Program-made: the position numbers and the translations under genes | Assembly: GCA_037043015.1 (NCBI GenBank) | Contig: CM073329.1 | Span: 15,268,648-15,332,647, forward strand | Source: Bryum argenteum | Taxonomy: Eukaryota > Streptophyta > Bryopsida > Bryales > Bryaceae | DNA length: 64,000 nucleotides | Reading direction: 5' to 3' | Notes under the pieces: model-generated | Databases searched by the model: none | Seen by the model: the letters and a program-made list of their open reading frames with translations, nothing else | What the model was told of the DNA's origin: nothing | In this document: positions 23,617-35,967 of the stretch, piece after piece | How the letters are laid out: every line of letters starts with the position of its first letter | Position numbering within the stretch: position 1 is the first letter of the stretch

Positions 23617-24690
23617 ATGTGTTATAAAATATGCACTCTGTAATTCTTATGAAGTTCTTACTCAAAAAACAACATGAAGATCCGAATGCTTAAATCAAAT
23701 TAAATTTCTTAAACATAGTGATTCTTAATTTTACAATGAATTAATGAGAGTGAAACTTTGAAAATCAGTAGAAAATATACTTTTTATTATTAGTGGTTGG
23801 AGATTGATATGATTGGTTAAAATATCAATTTTATGATAGTATCGAGAAAGTCCACACATAACCTAAGAGAATCACTATTAGTTTCTCACAAATAGTAAGT
23901 TTCCCAAAAGTAAGGAAACCTTGCTCTGTTTGTGTTCAAAGGCTTATTGTGAACAATCTATAAATGTAAACAAGGTTCTGTAAATTGGATGTGGTTCTTG
24001 AATCACCAAACTTCTAGAAAGCAGAATTTTAAAATTTTTTTTGAAAAAAAAACTTTTATTAGTGTGCTACAGCTCCTCAAAAATTCGAGATCGATCATAA
24101 AATGGTTGATTGGGCTCTTAGGGGTTGAACTCTTACCTCTTATATGCCCTAAAGGCTTGAAGAAATAATTAGATGTGAGTTATAAAATATGCATTTTATA
24201 ATTCTTACGAAGTTTCATTCAAGAAAGTATGGAGATTTTAAAGTTTAGAATTAGATCATTATGGTTAAATTTTTTAAAATACTTATTATTCATTGTATGA
24301 TAATTCAAAACTAGAACTTTGAACATCTTCAAGAGAAGTTTTTTTTAATTATGTCAATTCAAAAGTAATATGATTGGCTAAAATCATTTATTATGTGATG
24401 ATAAGGAAGAGACCTACGAGGAACACTACTAGATTCCCAAATTAGTAAGTTTTCTAATAGTAGGCAAACCTTGTCGTGTTTGACTTTGAAAGCTTGGTGT
24501 GAACAATCCATGAATTTGAACGATATTTTAGGAATTTGATGCAAATTACAATTTACTAAACTTCTAGAAATGAAAATAAAATTATTTCTCTTAGTGTGGT
24601 ACATGTCCTAAAATTTTGATATCGACCATGGAATGGTTGATCAGGCTTCTAAGGGTTTCCCCTAAAGTTATACAAGCATGGGCATTTCAA
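23617..24690 (+). repeat. Degenerate direct repeat, two units of about 520-550 bp
   Basis: Unit 1 (about 23617-24150) and unit 2 (about 24165-24690) share ordered landmarks: 'gttataaaatatgca', 'gaagatc/gagattt', 'tctagaaagcagaa/tctagaaatgaaaa' and 'atggttgat-gg-ct-ttaggg'. Each unit ends in a CTTAGGGGTTGA-like sequence resembling the TTAA-element end, so these may be decayed copies of such an element. Confidence 0.55.
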
Positions 24691-25204
24691 CTTGGTTTAC
24701 TATATTTAAGTCGCATGAGGTCAAACCTTTTGGGTATTGTAGGGTTTTTCCAAACCTTTTCAACCATTCATGCCTCGGAAATCCAAATACTTTAGAAGGT
24801 ATTTACCCTCAAAGTTTGAAAAAACTAATGCGGCAAGTTGAAATTTGCTCAAAGAAGCACTATATCCTCATATATTTTTCAAAATATGCTCAAAAACAAT
24901 TAGATTGGAAAACTTCAAAATTTCACCACAAATGAAATGGTACTTATTTTCGTGTTATGTTTTTGTATTTATAACAAAGGTACCGATCCTCATTCTTACA
25001 ATTTGGATTTCCTATATAAAAATTATTCAGACACCTTTTCATCCGTCAAAGATAGACCTTAGTATTTGAATTTCACCATACTCCATGTAAATATCAAACA
25101 ATTCTCTCAATTCTCTATGTCTTATTGCAATAAAAACTATATAGACATGTACCTACTGACTCCCTTGTATGTACCTCATGCATACATATTTAGGATGCCA
25201 CCTT
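24691..25204. other. Spacer, nothing recognised
   Basis: The stretch is AT-rich. Two overlapping plus frames of 74-85 residues have no family features. No RNA gene or repeat was seen. Confidence 0.5.
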
Positions 25205-25437
25205 TTAACCCTTAAAGGTCTGAGAGTGTCGTGGCGACCAGTAGAATACGGTGTATTTTGGTTGTATTTGGAGTGAATGCACACCTTTAATGAGTTTGAG
25301 TTCAAAGAAGAAGTTGACATTTGAATTAATGCGGTTCTAGTGAGCTATTACAATTCCAGTTTAGAGTTTCTTGTTGGTAGCAAATCCTAATTATACGACA
25401 ACATACATACTATCCCCGAGGGACTTTTAAGGGTTAA
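25205..25437. mobile_element. TTAA-bounded short element, 225-bp body
   Basis: The body 25209-25433 begins CCCTTAAAGGTC and ends GACTTTTAAGGG, a 12-bp inverted match with one mismatch. TTAA stands on both sides. The interior shows no coding frame. It shares its outer bases with the element at 23250 but not its interior. Confidence 0.65.
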
Positions 25438-25715
25438 GCTTCCACTTCTAGAATTTGTACTTGAATATGTGTGTTATGAAAATCCACACAATAGGGAAAG
25501 TTCCGTCTTTTCCAGTTCCTTAACCTTGAAAAATAGTAACCCACTCATCTCTAACTCCAACTGAAGTATGTAGAGTAAGTACACCTACTTTTGGACACTT
25601 AAGCCATTTACCATACTTGAAGTGATGACTTGTGTAGTTTACTACTCTTCAATGATTAGCAAATAGAAGATACAAGGTTTTCCCATTTTTGTAATATTTT
25701 TATGCACTTACATAT

Positions 25716-26330
25716 TTAACCCTTAAGCGGGCCGAATGTCGAAAAACGACATTTTGGATGACACCAACTTTGGAGAGCCATAACTTCTTCATCCGGACTC
25801 CGTTTTGGACGAAATCACTTGGGTTGGGTCCCAAATCAAGTCTAGTTTATGTAATGAAAATCTCAGACCCATACAATGAAGTATGAATTAATGGCATGCA
25901 TTTCAGTGACAGCAGCCTAGTTTTAGACATTTTTTCCTTTGTAAAATTTAGGGCAGTTTTCACCATTGCAGGGCCATAATTTGCACAAAGAAATTTTTCT
26001 CATGGTTTTTTTTTGTTCAAGGATGCTACTGAGATGAAGGTGAACAACATTCTAATTGGTGACTTTTTCATTGCAATAAGTCTAATGGTAGCATTTTCAC
26101 TTTAAAGTGAAAATGATGAAATTATGTGATCATTTTTGAGTATTAATACATTATGATCTCGCAATCTATGAAGCCTCATGACTCAAAATTTGACCCACAT
26201 GATGTTCAATATGTCTACGACAAGATTGTACGGTTGAGATTTGGATAACACACTTTTACCTCCACCTATGACAATGCTTTTGAGGATGTGTTCATTTTAC
26301 TACAAATGAGTCAAACCATTTAGGGGTTAA
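25716..26330 (-). mobile_element. Complete-looking member of the dispersed TTAA family, 607-bp body
   Basis: The body 25720-26326 runs from CCCTTAAGCGGG to CCATTTAGGGG and is flanked by TTAA at both ends. Its interior carries, in reverse orientation, the blocks of copies A-C and of 30667-31745 (CAATGG block, 'ttcaccttcatctc', 'acttgggttgggtccc'). This makes it the best reference copy of the family in the window. It is non-coding. Confidence 0.65.
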
Positions 26331-26422
26331 CTACAAATTTTTAGAAGTGACTAATATAGGTATGCCTATAGTTGTTCACCCTACTGCATGTACATATGAA
26401 GAATATACTATCCAAGGAAATA

Positions 26423-26540
26423 TTCATTCCATCCCAAATAAATCTTCATTCCATCCCAAATAAATCTTCATTCCATCCCAAATAAATCTTCATTCCATCC
26501 CAAATAAATCTTCATTCCATCCCAAATAAATCTTCATTCC
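26423..26540. repeat. 22-bp tandem repeat, about 5.4 copies
   Basis: The unit TTCATTCCATCCCAAATAAATC is repeated almost perfectly. It is a plain minisatellite and its near-identity suggests recent expansion. Confidence 0.93.
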
Positions 26541-26639
26541 GTGTTGTCGATTATGAGAGCCGTCCAAATTAAGGTTCTCATACCCAAGATCCCCTCAATT
26601 GTTCTTAAGTGCACGAAAATAGGTGGTTTCACCATAGGC

Positions 26640-26850
26640 AAAATGGCATGTGGTAAGGGAGAGTGCCCAATAATGGCTCAAATTTCAAAGTTCCTAATTG
26701 TGAAGTAAGAAGTGTAAGCAATTTTCGTGCACTGAGAAAGTAAATGGAAGGATAGTCAAACTAGATTCATGAATCATATTAGTCTATAATTTGCTATGAA
26801 TTTTTGAAGCGGTCTTACAGGTGTTTCTAAAATGGTGCCCTCATTTTGCA
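26640..26850 (+). repeat. Dispersed repeat, second copy inverted at 43000-43210
   Basis: Shared blocks include 'gtaagcaattttcgtgca', 'aataatggctcaaatttc' and 'gtgtttctaaaatggtgccct', each matched in reverse complement at 43000-43210. It looks like a diverged non-coding mobile repeat; no ends were defined. Confidence 0.55.
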
Positions 26851-27084
26851 CCTATATTGTTTGCCATGAGTACATACTACTATTAAGTGAAAAAGCTATT
26901 ATGTATCTATGTGTGAAAAAGCCTAGTGCTTCATTGTTGATACCACTCCAATTTGGATGACTCTCCATTGTGTGCTAAGAGTGCATCAGGCATAGTAATA
27001 CTTCAGCCGCCTTAGCCGCCTTGAGGTTTATGAGCAGACTCTCATTAATTCCCCCTGGGCATTGACTCATGTGTTGAGGTCGCT

Positions 27085-29850
27085 ATATCATTGCCGCAAT
27101 CAACAAGCAAAGCAAAGTGGGGAAGTATTATCGCACAATCGCGGTACATGCCTAGGTTTAGGGTTTACGCAGGTTCTAACGAAGAGTTGCATATGCAATG
27201 TCCCAAGAATGCCACTATCACTTCCGGCACTTCAGAGTCGGAGGACAGTAAATTGATAACTTTACAGAAAGCCCACAATTCGACACAAGACTTCGGTTGA
27301 CCCCTCGTGACTCAATCTAGGTATGTGTTGCATACACCTTCAAGGTGTGTGTATCCTTTTATACTGCAAGACTTCTGCAGTGTTTTCATCATGGGCTGGC
27401 CTTGTGTTGATGATGCTCTGACCCTGTGTGTCCCTTGTCTCTTACCTGTGCGATGTTGAAATGTGCAGGTGAATGAATTGTTACTAGGTCATCGAAAGCG
27501 CCAATCCCTTGACAGCAGGAAGACAGATTTTCAGGTATGAGCACTATCCTACTTCAGCTCTCATAGTATAACTTGCTGTGGTCACAATTCAACTTTAGGT
27601 TTGATCTCAGTGTTGTAGGAGATAAATGAGGATTCGATTCAAATGCTGATGTACGCATGAATTGGAGTCTTGGGACACCGGATCACAAACCTCTGCGAAA
27701 CTGATGGGAGTGCTTGCGGTGGTAATGAGTGTTTGAGTGATGATCCACTTTAATTGACAGTCAATTCGGTAACCGTTGTTGTGCAGGATGGCGTGTTCAG
27801 ATACTAAATCGAAGAGGAAATTCAAGAGTACGGCTCTGAAGAAACTCAACGACGTATTTCAAGGGTTTGTGGACTCGCTTGTGGAAGAGAATGCATTCAA
27901 TATCGTACTGAATGTTGTTGTCAACCGTGATCATAAAGAGGAACTCGCCAACCGGTTGAAGATTGTGGAGAACTTGGTGAAAAGTATCAAAGAGCAAGTC
28001 CCAATCATTCAAGAGAATTTGACCTTGTGTGATGAGATTCTCAGTTTCTCCGCCTCTCAGGAAGGCGTGATCTATGCTCCGAAAACCGGCTCGGACGTTT
28101 GTGAGGATGGAGTAGACAATGCAAACGCGAGGTCCAGAGCAAAGAATCGGAAACGAGCACGGCGGCAAGCATACATATGTCGTCATTATTGTAATCATCA
28201 TCCAAAGGTGATGGACCCTACACTGTGGAGGAATGTACCGAGAGAGGTGGTGCAACATATCTGTTCATTCCTTCCTTTGTCTAAAACATTGAAATTGCAG
28301 AAGTTATGCAAGCCATGGTCAAGGATGCCCATGGCTGCGAATTTTAGACAATCTTGTGCTAAGGCTCATGACGATCTTTTTGGTATATTGATCAGTGACT
28401 CCAGTTATGAAACATGCCGCATTGCGGTTTCAAATTCGAAGCATAATGAATGGATTGATTTGGAATTCGAAGACATCCCTGTAGATCGCATTGGGTTGAA
28501 CGGCAGAGAGCACAAGGAACTTTTTGCACACGACGGAGGATTAATATGCGTTCTGCCAAGTTCCTTCGCATCTTTTGCGCATTGGAAGGAACCTCCGAGC
28601 ATTTTTGTAGTCAATCCATTAACCGGCGATAGAAGGGATATTCCTCTATCGGGTATTTCCAGTAAGAATATGATCGACACGAAGGCCGTTCTATTGCAGT
28701 TGATAGTGGACTCAAAAACTGGATGTTACGAATTGATCCTGGTGACTGAAATTGTTATTAGAGGCAACGGAGCGGAAGTGTATTGTTCCGAAAGATATGA
28801 TTCCAAGAGCAAGCTTTGGAGCACATTGGACTCTGGTTTCGTGTTTGGAGATGGTGTTCTGGATGACGAGCGATGTGAAGTTCACTTTGACTGTTGCTCG
28901 AAACAGTTATGTAGGTATGATGGTCAAACTTTTGAAGACGTTGTACCCGGGATTGAAGCAAATTCCGAATTTGTCACATTTGTGAAGGATCATCGATATG
29001 AGATTGGTTACGATGCCAATTCTGGGGATTTTTGGGATTATCGTTCGCTAGAGTTGGTAGAGAGTGTGTGGAAAAACGGCTGGATTACAGGGCCTAGAAG
29101 AAGACTTCGAATGGAGGAGCCGCCAAATGCCTCCCAAACAAGGTTATTTGCTTGTCAACGGTATCTACTTATGGTTGCAGATGATCCGCCTTCATATGTG
29201 TTTGAGCATCGTCATCAACGCATGGTTCTAATCGACAAGAAAACTCGGACAGTAGCATACGACATTCCGAACTTTTGGGGAGAGGACGATACGGCTGACC
29301 TAAGTTTTTTAGATCGAGTACATCTAATGTGTGATCTGAAGTGGAATGTTGTTCCTTGACAGCTCAAGGCCCATCAAGGACAATCATGAAAAAGATGGAA
29401 TACAGTAAGTAGCGGACTGGTATGATTATGAAACACGGAGGTAGCTGCAATTTAAGGTGAGATATTAAGCTTCGAGAGCAATCCTAGGTCGCTTGCAAGT
29501 ATGTTAACTTGTCATGATGTGTAATAGCACAGACTTTGTGCATAAATAGAGCTTTTAAGCCTCTGTCAAGGTTCAAGGTGGATATTGTTGAGTATTGAGC
29601 ATTTAGACATGGACAGCACCTTGCGAGATCCCATTGCTGCAATCTTGGTAGCTCAGATGTTCATTCAGTGTTTGAGATGAGAAACAACAAACTTGTAGCA
29701 ACCAATGACAAAACTTAAACATCAATCTGGTGTTTGCAATGAACATCTCTCTGGTGTTCTCAATCTGGTGTTTACTGTGATCTCTTCATTGATTGGGTTT
29801 ATGCATGTCGTTCAAATGTATGGCGATCAAGCTTGCAGATACAATCGTGT
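27085..29850 (+). repeat. Segmental duplication, copy 1 (F-box gene with flanks)
   Basis: Similarity with 32870-35495 begins at 'gccgcaatcaacaa' and ends at 'gcttgcagatacaatc', so about 0.7 kb of 5' flank, the coding region and about 0.5 kb of 3' flank were copied together. The copies are in the same orientation, about 5.7 kb apart start to start. The leaders contain matching possible splice sites (AG|GTATG near 27318 and TGTGCAG just before the ATG), which suggests a 5' UTR intron. Confidence 0.85.
27788..29359 (+). CDS. F-box protein (523 residues), probable SCF substrate adaptor
   Basis: The protein probably links targets to the SKP1-cullin-F-box ubiquitin ligase. The ATG at 27788 (MACSDTKSKRKFK) follows a likely acceptor, TTGTGCAG. 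Residues 50-80 are charged and could form a coiled coil. Residues 116-127 (RSRAKNRKRARR) resemble a nuclear signal. The F-box spans about residues 145-185, with LWRNVPREVVQHICSFLPLS then KTLKLQKLCKPW. The C-terminal part (about 200-520) has spaced motifs such as FVVNPLTGDRRDIPLSG and YDSKSKLWSTLDSGFV, typical of F-box-associated/kelch-like beta-propeller regions. One uninterrupted exon covers the protein. Substrate is unknown. A broken duplicate lies at 33502. Confidence 0.88.
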   Translation: MACSDTKSKRKFKSTALKKLNDVFQGFVDSLVEENAFNIVLNVVVNRDHKEELANRLKIVENLVKSIKEQVPIIQENLTLCDEILSFSASQEGVIYAPKTGSDVCEDGVDNANARSRAKNRKRARRQAYICRHYCNHHPKVMDPTLWRNVPREVVQHICSFLPLSKTLKLQKLCKPWSRMPMAANFRQSCAKAHDDLFGILISDSSYETCRIAVSNSKHNEWIDLEFEDIPVDRIGLNGREHKELFAHDGGLICVLPSSFASFAHWKEPPSIFVVNPLTGDRRDIPLSGISSKNMIDTKAVLLQLIVDSKTGCYELILVTEIVIRGNGAEVYCSERYDSKSKLWSTLDSGFVFGDGVLDDERCEVHFDCCSKQLCRYDGQTFEDVVPGIEANSEFVTFVKDHRYEIGYDANSGDFWDYRSLELVESVWKNGWITGPRRRLRMEEPPNASQTRLFACQRYLLMVADDPPSYVFEHRHQRMVLIDKKTRTVAYDIPNFWGEDDTADLSFLDRVHLMCDLKWNVVP

Positions 29851-30666
29851 TTCACATAAAACTTTTTGTATGCAAGGATGTTGGTAGGAACTTTCATAAG
29901 TGGATATTATTTTCATGGATGAGGTGAAATCGTTTTCTCTCGTTGTCTCTGTAGTTTGTTGTATGTATGTAAATTCACACCAGATTCATTCTGTTACTCG
30001 CCCAGCGAATGGAACACAGTTCAATGCTGCTATGGTCATGCTTCTCAATTGGTTCGCTTGACGGTTGACATTAATTATCATATGGAAGTCTGCTTGACTC
30101 TGAACTTGAATGTCTGAATTCGGCAAGAGGCAGATGTTAGAGGCTGGATAATTATTCATGTTTCTCTTGACGAATCACTTCATTCGTTAGTATTGAGGAA
30201 TCAATACGAAATCGAACAATCAATCTGAGCGGAAATGCGCACTAAGTTACTGATTAATCTCACAAATGAAAAAATGAGGTGCGAAGAGGTTGACATGAAA
30301 CTCCTAGAAAAATACTTGAAATTATTCAAGTTGATTCTTGATGTTAATCAAGATGTAGTACGCAACCTTTTCAGAACGCAACCTTTTCAGAATACAGTTG
30401 TGTGGTAACAATGGCATGAATATGCATCACATTATGATTTAACCATCTTTTGTGTAGATAAGTTGTTGATTAAGTTGAAAAAGTTTTATAATATGTGATT
30501 TAATGAGTGGATATTTTTATTACTCGTTGATATTTTATGCATGAAATATTCCAAATAATGGAATCACATGTTATTGAAAAGTTGTACACATTTGTAGTGG
30601 AAAATCAACATCAATGATCTTGGATGTTAGTTTGGCTAAAACCGATTATAACACAACATTCTAAAA
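29851..30666. other. Spacer, nothing recognised
   Basis: No gene could be supported. A short direct repeat, 'acgcaaccttttcagaa', occurs twice in a row near 30360-30392. Confidence 0.5.
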
Positions 30667-31745
30667 CTAACCCCTAAACGTCTTGATTTCTTAAAGTCAA
30701 CACTTTAGATGAAGGGCTAACATTTAGAAGAGCCATAACTTCTTCACTGGAAGTGATTAATTAGAATGCCTTTAGCCTAAACGTTTTTGCCTATTATTAA
30801 CTTAAAAACACATTTTCAAAAAGAGTGTCATAGATGAGATGAACGTAAATTATACTTATACTTATTCTTGACCTCACAAATCTAAAATAATTTATTGTAG
30901 ATCATGTGTTGTAGACCATTGCAAATTTTAAGTCATGAACCTTCATAGTTTGGGAGATCATAATCTATTGGTATTTGAAACAAACCGTGAAATTTCATCA
31001 CATTCACTTTAAAAAAATTCTCAACAAACAATTTGCAATAGAAAAAGCACCAAGTAGAAAGTTGTTAGCGTTTATCATCTGAATAACACATTTGTATCAA
31101 AAAAACTCATTGGCGTCTATAGTAGCCTTGCAATGGTAAAAACTGCCAAAAACATTACAAAGGAAAAGTAGTCTAAAACCACACCTCTTGCACTCAAACC
31201 TATGCCTTACGCTCAAAACATCTTCAATCGAGTCAAAATTTCTACAACTAAGGCTAGGCTCTAATTGGAATCCGTTCCAATAAATAAAGTTGAAATCTAA
31301 CTATGGCTAAAGGAGATAAAGCTCCTCAAACTTCATTCATTTTTTCGCCTTTTTCATTGTAAAAACATCATCGCAACTCCAATAAAAGACTTATTTGGAT
31401 CAAAAGCTAGTTAACTAGAAAGTTGTCAAGATCCATCTCAACATCATACTTATGTAAAAAGATTTAGTGAAAACTATTTTTGATTTCTCATATTAATCCG
31501 CTTGCAATGGTAAAACATGCCCGATATATGAAATCTCAAAACCAAAAGTTGTTGTCACTAAAATGCATGCCCTTAAATTATACTTAATTGTATGGTATGC
31601 AAATTTTACCACAAAGACTAAACATGACTTGGGACCCAACCTAAGTGATTTTCTCAAAAACAGTCTTGAAGATGACGAATTTATGACTCTTCAAAGTTTC
31701 TACCCTTCATCTCACCGCATGGATGTTTACAAGTTTAGATCTTGA
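30667..31745 (+). repeat. Long member of the dispersed TTAA family (copy D)
   Basis: It starts CTAACCCCTAAACG and carries the family blocks, including 'gtgtcatagatgagat', 'tagccttgcaatggtaaaaa', 'aaggagataaagctcctc' and 'acttgggacccaacctaag'. The last block matches 25716-26330 in reverse, so the copy is inverted relative to that element. A clean right end was not found. Confidence 0.55.
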
Positions 31746-32869
31746 TTCGAATATTATAACTTCGAATGCCACCACATAATTCGAATCCTTAATCAATAAA
31801 GGCCCAAGGTGGAGGATGAAAAGCTCCACAATTTTCTTCACAATTTTTCTAAATCGAGAGATTCAATAACTTGTGTGTATTTCAAGGTGTTTTGAGCAAT
31901 GAATTTTGATGAAACATTACAAGTCTATACTAAGTTGAAAACAAAGGCCCCTTAAAAAAGATGTTATAGAATAGAGCTACTTGCCATTCATCTATTCAGC
32001 TATGTTTCGCAACTGATAAAAAATATCATGATATTTACACAACCTCCATTTATACTCATTAGTGTGATTTTCACATATCATGATAATGAGAATATGAAGG
32101 GTCCGTTGGCAACCCAATAATCAAATAGTTACACAACCTTGATTGTCAATAATTTTAATTACAAGGAATTGGTGATTTCTAGTAAATTTAGTAATTCTCA
32201 AAAGAATTTGATACATTTTCAACAATTTTAATAATTTCAATTACAATATTAGTCAATACAAAAGATGAAGGGCGGGGTAGGGCAAACAACGAGAGGCAAG
32301 GACTAGGTCTTAAAAATTGCAAATTTGAGAATATCTCAATTACTTCTTCACTATAGAAATTAGGGTTTGACGAAGTAAATTAGGGGTGAACCTTCTCACT
32401 CTCATTGCCCTTGTTACAAAATTTTGATGATGTGCATTTGACGTTTGTCCATGAAATGCCAATACTTGAAGCTCATTGGTCCATTGAGTTGCCTCAACAT
32501 TACGTCTTTAAAAACTCTTGCTTGGTTTTCATTTGGAGGCTTATAAAACGGAAACCACACACCCGATCGAAGATCCCAAAATTGCATTTAATAGCCAATT
32601 TTTCAAACATTGACTGTAGGTAGTTTTATATTCAAAATTGTTCGTACTTTGGACATGCAATGCTATGAAGTTTAAGGTATTAAAGGATGAACGTTGGACC
32701 ATACCCAAGGAGCTTACTTCCAATGCATTTTCAAAACTAGTGAGCATTCAAGCTCTAATCATATCATAACTCTTGCAGACATCCTTCGCAGACATCCTTC
32801 GCAGACATCCTTCGCGTTAGTTTCTAATTGTCGGTAAACAAGTGGGCGTTTCAGGGTATTAATGCCGCA
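31746..32869. other. Spacer with a small tandem repeat
   Basis: Nothing coding was recognised. Near 32775-32817 the 14-bp unit 'cagacatccttcg' occurs three times in a row. The rest is AT-rich and unremarkable. Confidence 0.55.
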
Positions 32870-35495
32870 ATCGATGCCGCAATCAACAAACAAAGTGGGG
32901 GTAGAGTTTAAAGCAGGTTCAAGCGAGGAGTTGCATGCTCAATGTCCCGATCTGCTCTAAGAATGCCGCTATCACTTCTGGTACTTCGACTTCGGAGGAT
33001 AGTAGATTGATAACTTCACAGAAAGCCCACAATTCGACACAAGAGTTCGGTCTTCGGTTGGCTCCCTCGTGACTCAATCTAGGTATGCGTTGCATGCACC
33101 TTCAAGGTGTTTCTACCCTTTTATACTTCCAGACTTCTGCAAGTGTCATCACCCAGTGCTGAATGTGCAGGGTACATGAAAAGTTACTAGATCACTGAGA
33201 GCGCCAATGCTTGAACACAGAAAGACCGATTTTAAGGTATGAATATTATACTGGTTTGCTTGTACGACTTCAGCTCTCATAGTGGATCTGCTGCTTTCAC
33301 AATTCAACTTTAGGTTTGATCTCAGTGTTGTTGGAGACAAATGAGGATCTGGTGTATACATGATTTTGGGACACCGAATAAGGAATCCCTGCGAACCTGA
33401 TGGGAGTGCTTGCGGTGGTAATGAGTGAGGTTTCGTTCAAGTGATGATCCACTTCCGTCGGAGAGTTTTGGAACTCAATTCGGCAATTGTTGTTGTGCAG
33501 GATGGCGTGTTCAGATATTAAACCGAAGAGGAAATTGAAGAGCACGGCTCTGAGAAAACTCAACGACATACTAGAAGGGTTTGTGGACTCAACCGTGATC
33601 GTAAGAGGGAACTCGCCAACCGGTTGAAGATTGTGAAGAACTTGGTGACAAGCATGATAGAGCAGGTCCCAGACATTCAAGAGAATCTGACCTTATGTGA
33701 TGAGCTTCTCAGTTTCTCAGCTTCTCAGGAAGGCGTGATCTATGCTCCAAAAACCGGCTCGGACGTTTGTGAGGATGGAGCAGATAATGCAAACGCGAGG
33801 TCCAGAGCAAAGAATCGGAAACGATCACGGCGGCAAGCGTACATATGTCGTCATTATTGTAATCATCATCCAGAGGTGATGGACAGTACACTGTGGAGGA
33901 ATGTACCGAGAGAGGTGGTGCAACATATCTGTTCATTCCTTCATTTGTCTAAAACATTGAAATTGCAGAAGTTATGCAAGCCATGGTCAAGGATGCCCAT
34001 GGCTGCGAATTTTAGACAATCTTGTGCTAAGGCTCATGACGATCTTTTTGGTATATTGATCAGTGACTACAGTTCTGGAACATATCGCATCGCGGTTTCA
34101 AATTCGAAGCATAATGAGTGGATTGATTTGGAATTCAAAGACATCCCTGGAAGTCGCATTGGGTTGAACAGCAGGGAGCACAAGGAAATTTTTGCACACG
34201 ATGGAGGATTAATATGCTTTCTGCCAAGTTCCTTCGCATCTTTTGCGCATTGGAAGGAACCTCCGAGCATTTTTGTAGTCAATCCATTAACTGGCGATAG
34301 AAGGGATATTCCTCTATCAAGTTTTTCCAATAAGAATACGCTCGACACGGAGGCGGTTCTATTGCAGTTGATAGTGGACTCAAAAACTGGATGTTACGAA
34401 CTGATCCTGGTGACTGAAATTGTTATTAGAGGCAGCGGAGCGGAAGTGTATTGTTCCGAAAGATATGATTCCAAGAGCAAGCTTTGGAGCACATTGGACT
34501 CTGGTTTCGTGTTTGGAGATGGTGTTCTGGATTACGAGCGATGTGAAGTTTATTTTGACTGTTGCTCGAAACAGTTATGTGAGTATGATGGTCAAACTTT
34601 TGGAGACGTTGTACCCGGGGGCAATTCCGTATCTGTCTCATTTGTGAGGGATCGTCGATATGAGATTGGTTACGATGTCGATTATGGGGAATATCGGTAG
34701 TATCGTTCGCTAGATATGGTAGAGAGTGTTTGGGAAAACGGCTGGATTACAGGGCCTAGAAGAGGATTTCGAATGGAGGAGCCGCCAAATGGCTTGCCAA
34801 CAAAGTTACTTGCTTGTCAACGGTACTTGCTTGTGGTTGCAGATGATGCGCCTTCAGATGTGTTTGAGCATCGCCATCAACGCATGGTTCTATTCGACAA
34901 GAAAACTCGGACATACATACATACGACATACGACATACGACATTCCGAACTTTTGGCAAGAAGACGATGTGGATGATGGGGACGAAGAGACTTTTTTAGA
35001 TTGGAAAGTACATTTAATGTGTGATCTGAAATGGGATGTCGTTCCTTGACAGCATGGGCTTGGTTATGAGGCTCATCAAGGACAACCATGAATAAGATGG
35101 AATACAGTAAGCAGCGAATCGTGATGAATATGAAACATGGAGGTAGCTGCAATTTAAGGTGAGACATTAGGTTGCTTGCAAGTATGCTAACTTGTCATGA
35201 TGTGTAATAGCACAGACTTTGTACATAAACAGAGCTTTTAAGCCTTTGTCAAGGTTCAAGGTGGATATTGTTGAGTATTGAGCGTTTAGACATGGACAGC
35301 ACCTTGCGAGATCCCATTGCTGCAATATTGATAGCTCAGATGTCCATTCAGTGTTTGAGATGAGAAAATGCAAACCTTAAGCAACCATTGACAGATTGGT
35401 GTTTGCAATGAACATCTTTATTGTGATCTCTTGATTGATTGGGTTTATGCATGTCGTTCAAATGTATGGCGATCAAACTTGCAGATACAATCCTC
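32870..35495 (+). repeat. Segmental duplication, copy 2
   Basis: It is collinear with 27085-29850, including leader and 3' flank. Small deletions are scattered in the 5' flank. The 3' flank similarity ends abruptly near 35495, just before the 3' flank of the pyruvate kinase gene. Confidence 0.85.
33502..35049 (+). pseudogene. F-box pseudogene, tandem duplicate of 27788-29359
   Basis: The ATG (MACSDIKPKRKLKS) is kept. A deletion of about 46 bases after codon 30 (copy 1 residues 31-46) shifts the frame, and translation from that ATG stops within about 42 codons. A frame with all F-box residues reopens from 33624. It ends at a TAG at 34698-34700, where copy 1 has a GAT codon. Further on, a small ACATAC/CATACGA expansion near 34911-34945 shifts the frame again before the C-terminus. 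An internal start at 33624 could give a 358-residue protein with an F-box but a shortened propeller; I consider that unlikely to be functional but cannot exclude it. Confidence 0.85.
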
Positions 35496-35967
35496 ACATA
35501 CTTCTCCCATCCACTTTTATAAATAAAACCAACCCAACAGAATAACCCAACAATTCAATTTACACATGAAATTGATACACCTGAAGAAATCATTTGAACA
35601 TTCCAACCCAAAATCCTCATTCAATTACGATCTCCGTAACCAAGGCTACATAATGTAACACAACCTTGTTATCGCCTTAACTGGTAACCGCCAACACAAT
35701 ACAATTTCAAAGCAGGGCTAGAATGTAAGAGAGCAGTAAGCAAATCGAGTTTCCTGCACCTGCCCAAAAGAAAAGGTACTACAAAAAATGTAGGAAGAAT
35801 CTCAACCCACAATTATGCGCTAAATTGCAAACTCCAGCTCTCTCTCTCTCTCGCGGGGATGAGCTAACAATCTTCCTAAGCCTCAACCAACCAACCAACC
35901 AAAAAAATTAATGAATCTGTTTTTTTCTATATGGAGAACTCTATATGAAAAAAATAGTCATTTGATT
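35496..35967. other. 3' flank of the pyruvate kinase gene
   Basis: It probably holds the pyruvate kinase 3' UTR (minus strand). A short CT-run lies near 35837-35853. No gene was recognised. Confidence 0.55.

Noticed and set aside
26423-26540. CRISPR-like array
   Set aside because: The 22-bp repeats are directly joined without spacers; it is a minisatellite in plant nuclear DNA.
28405-28961. Minus-strand frames over the F-box gene
   Set aside because: Antisense shadows of the coding strand; the same shadows recur in the duplicate copy.
30667-31745. Coding gene in the long spacer between the F-box copies
   Set aside because: The stretch is a non-coding repeat family member; its short frames are not conserved in other copies.
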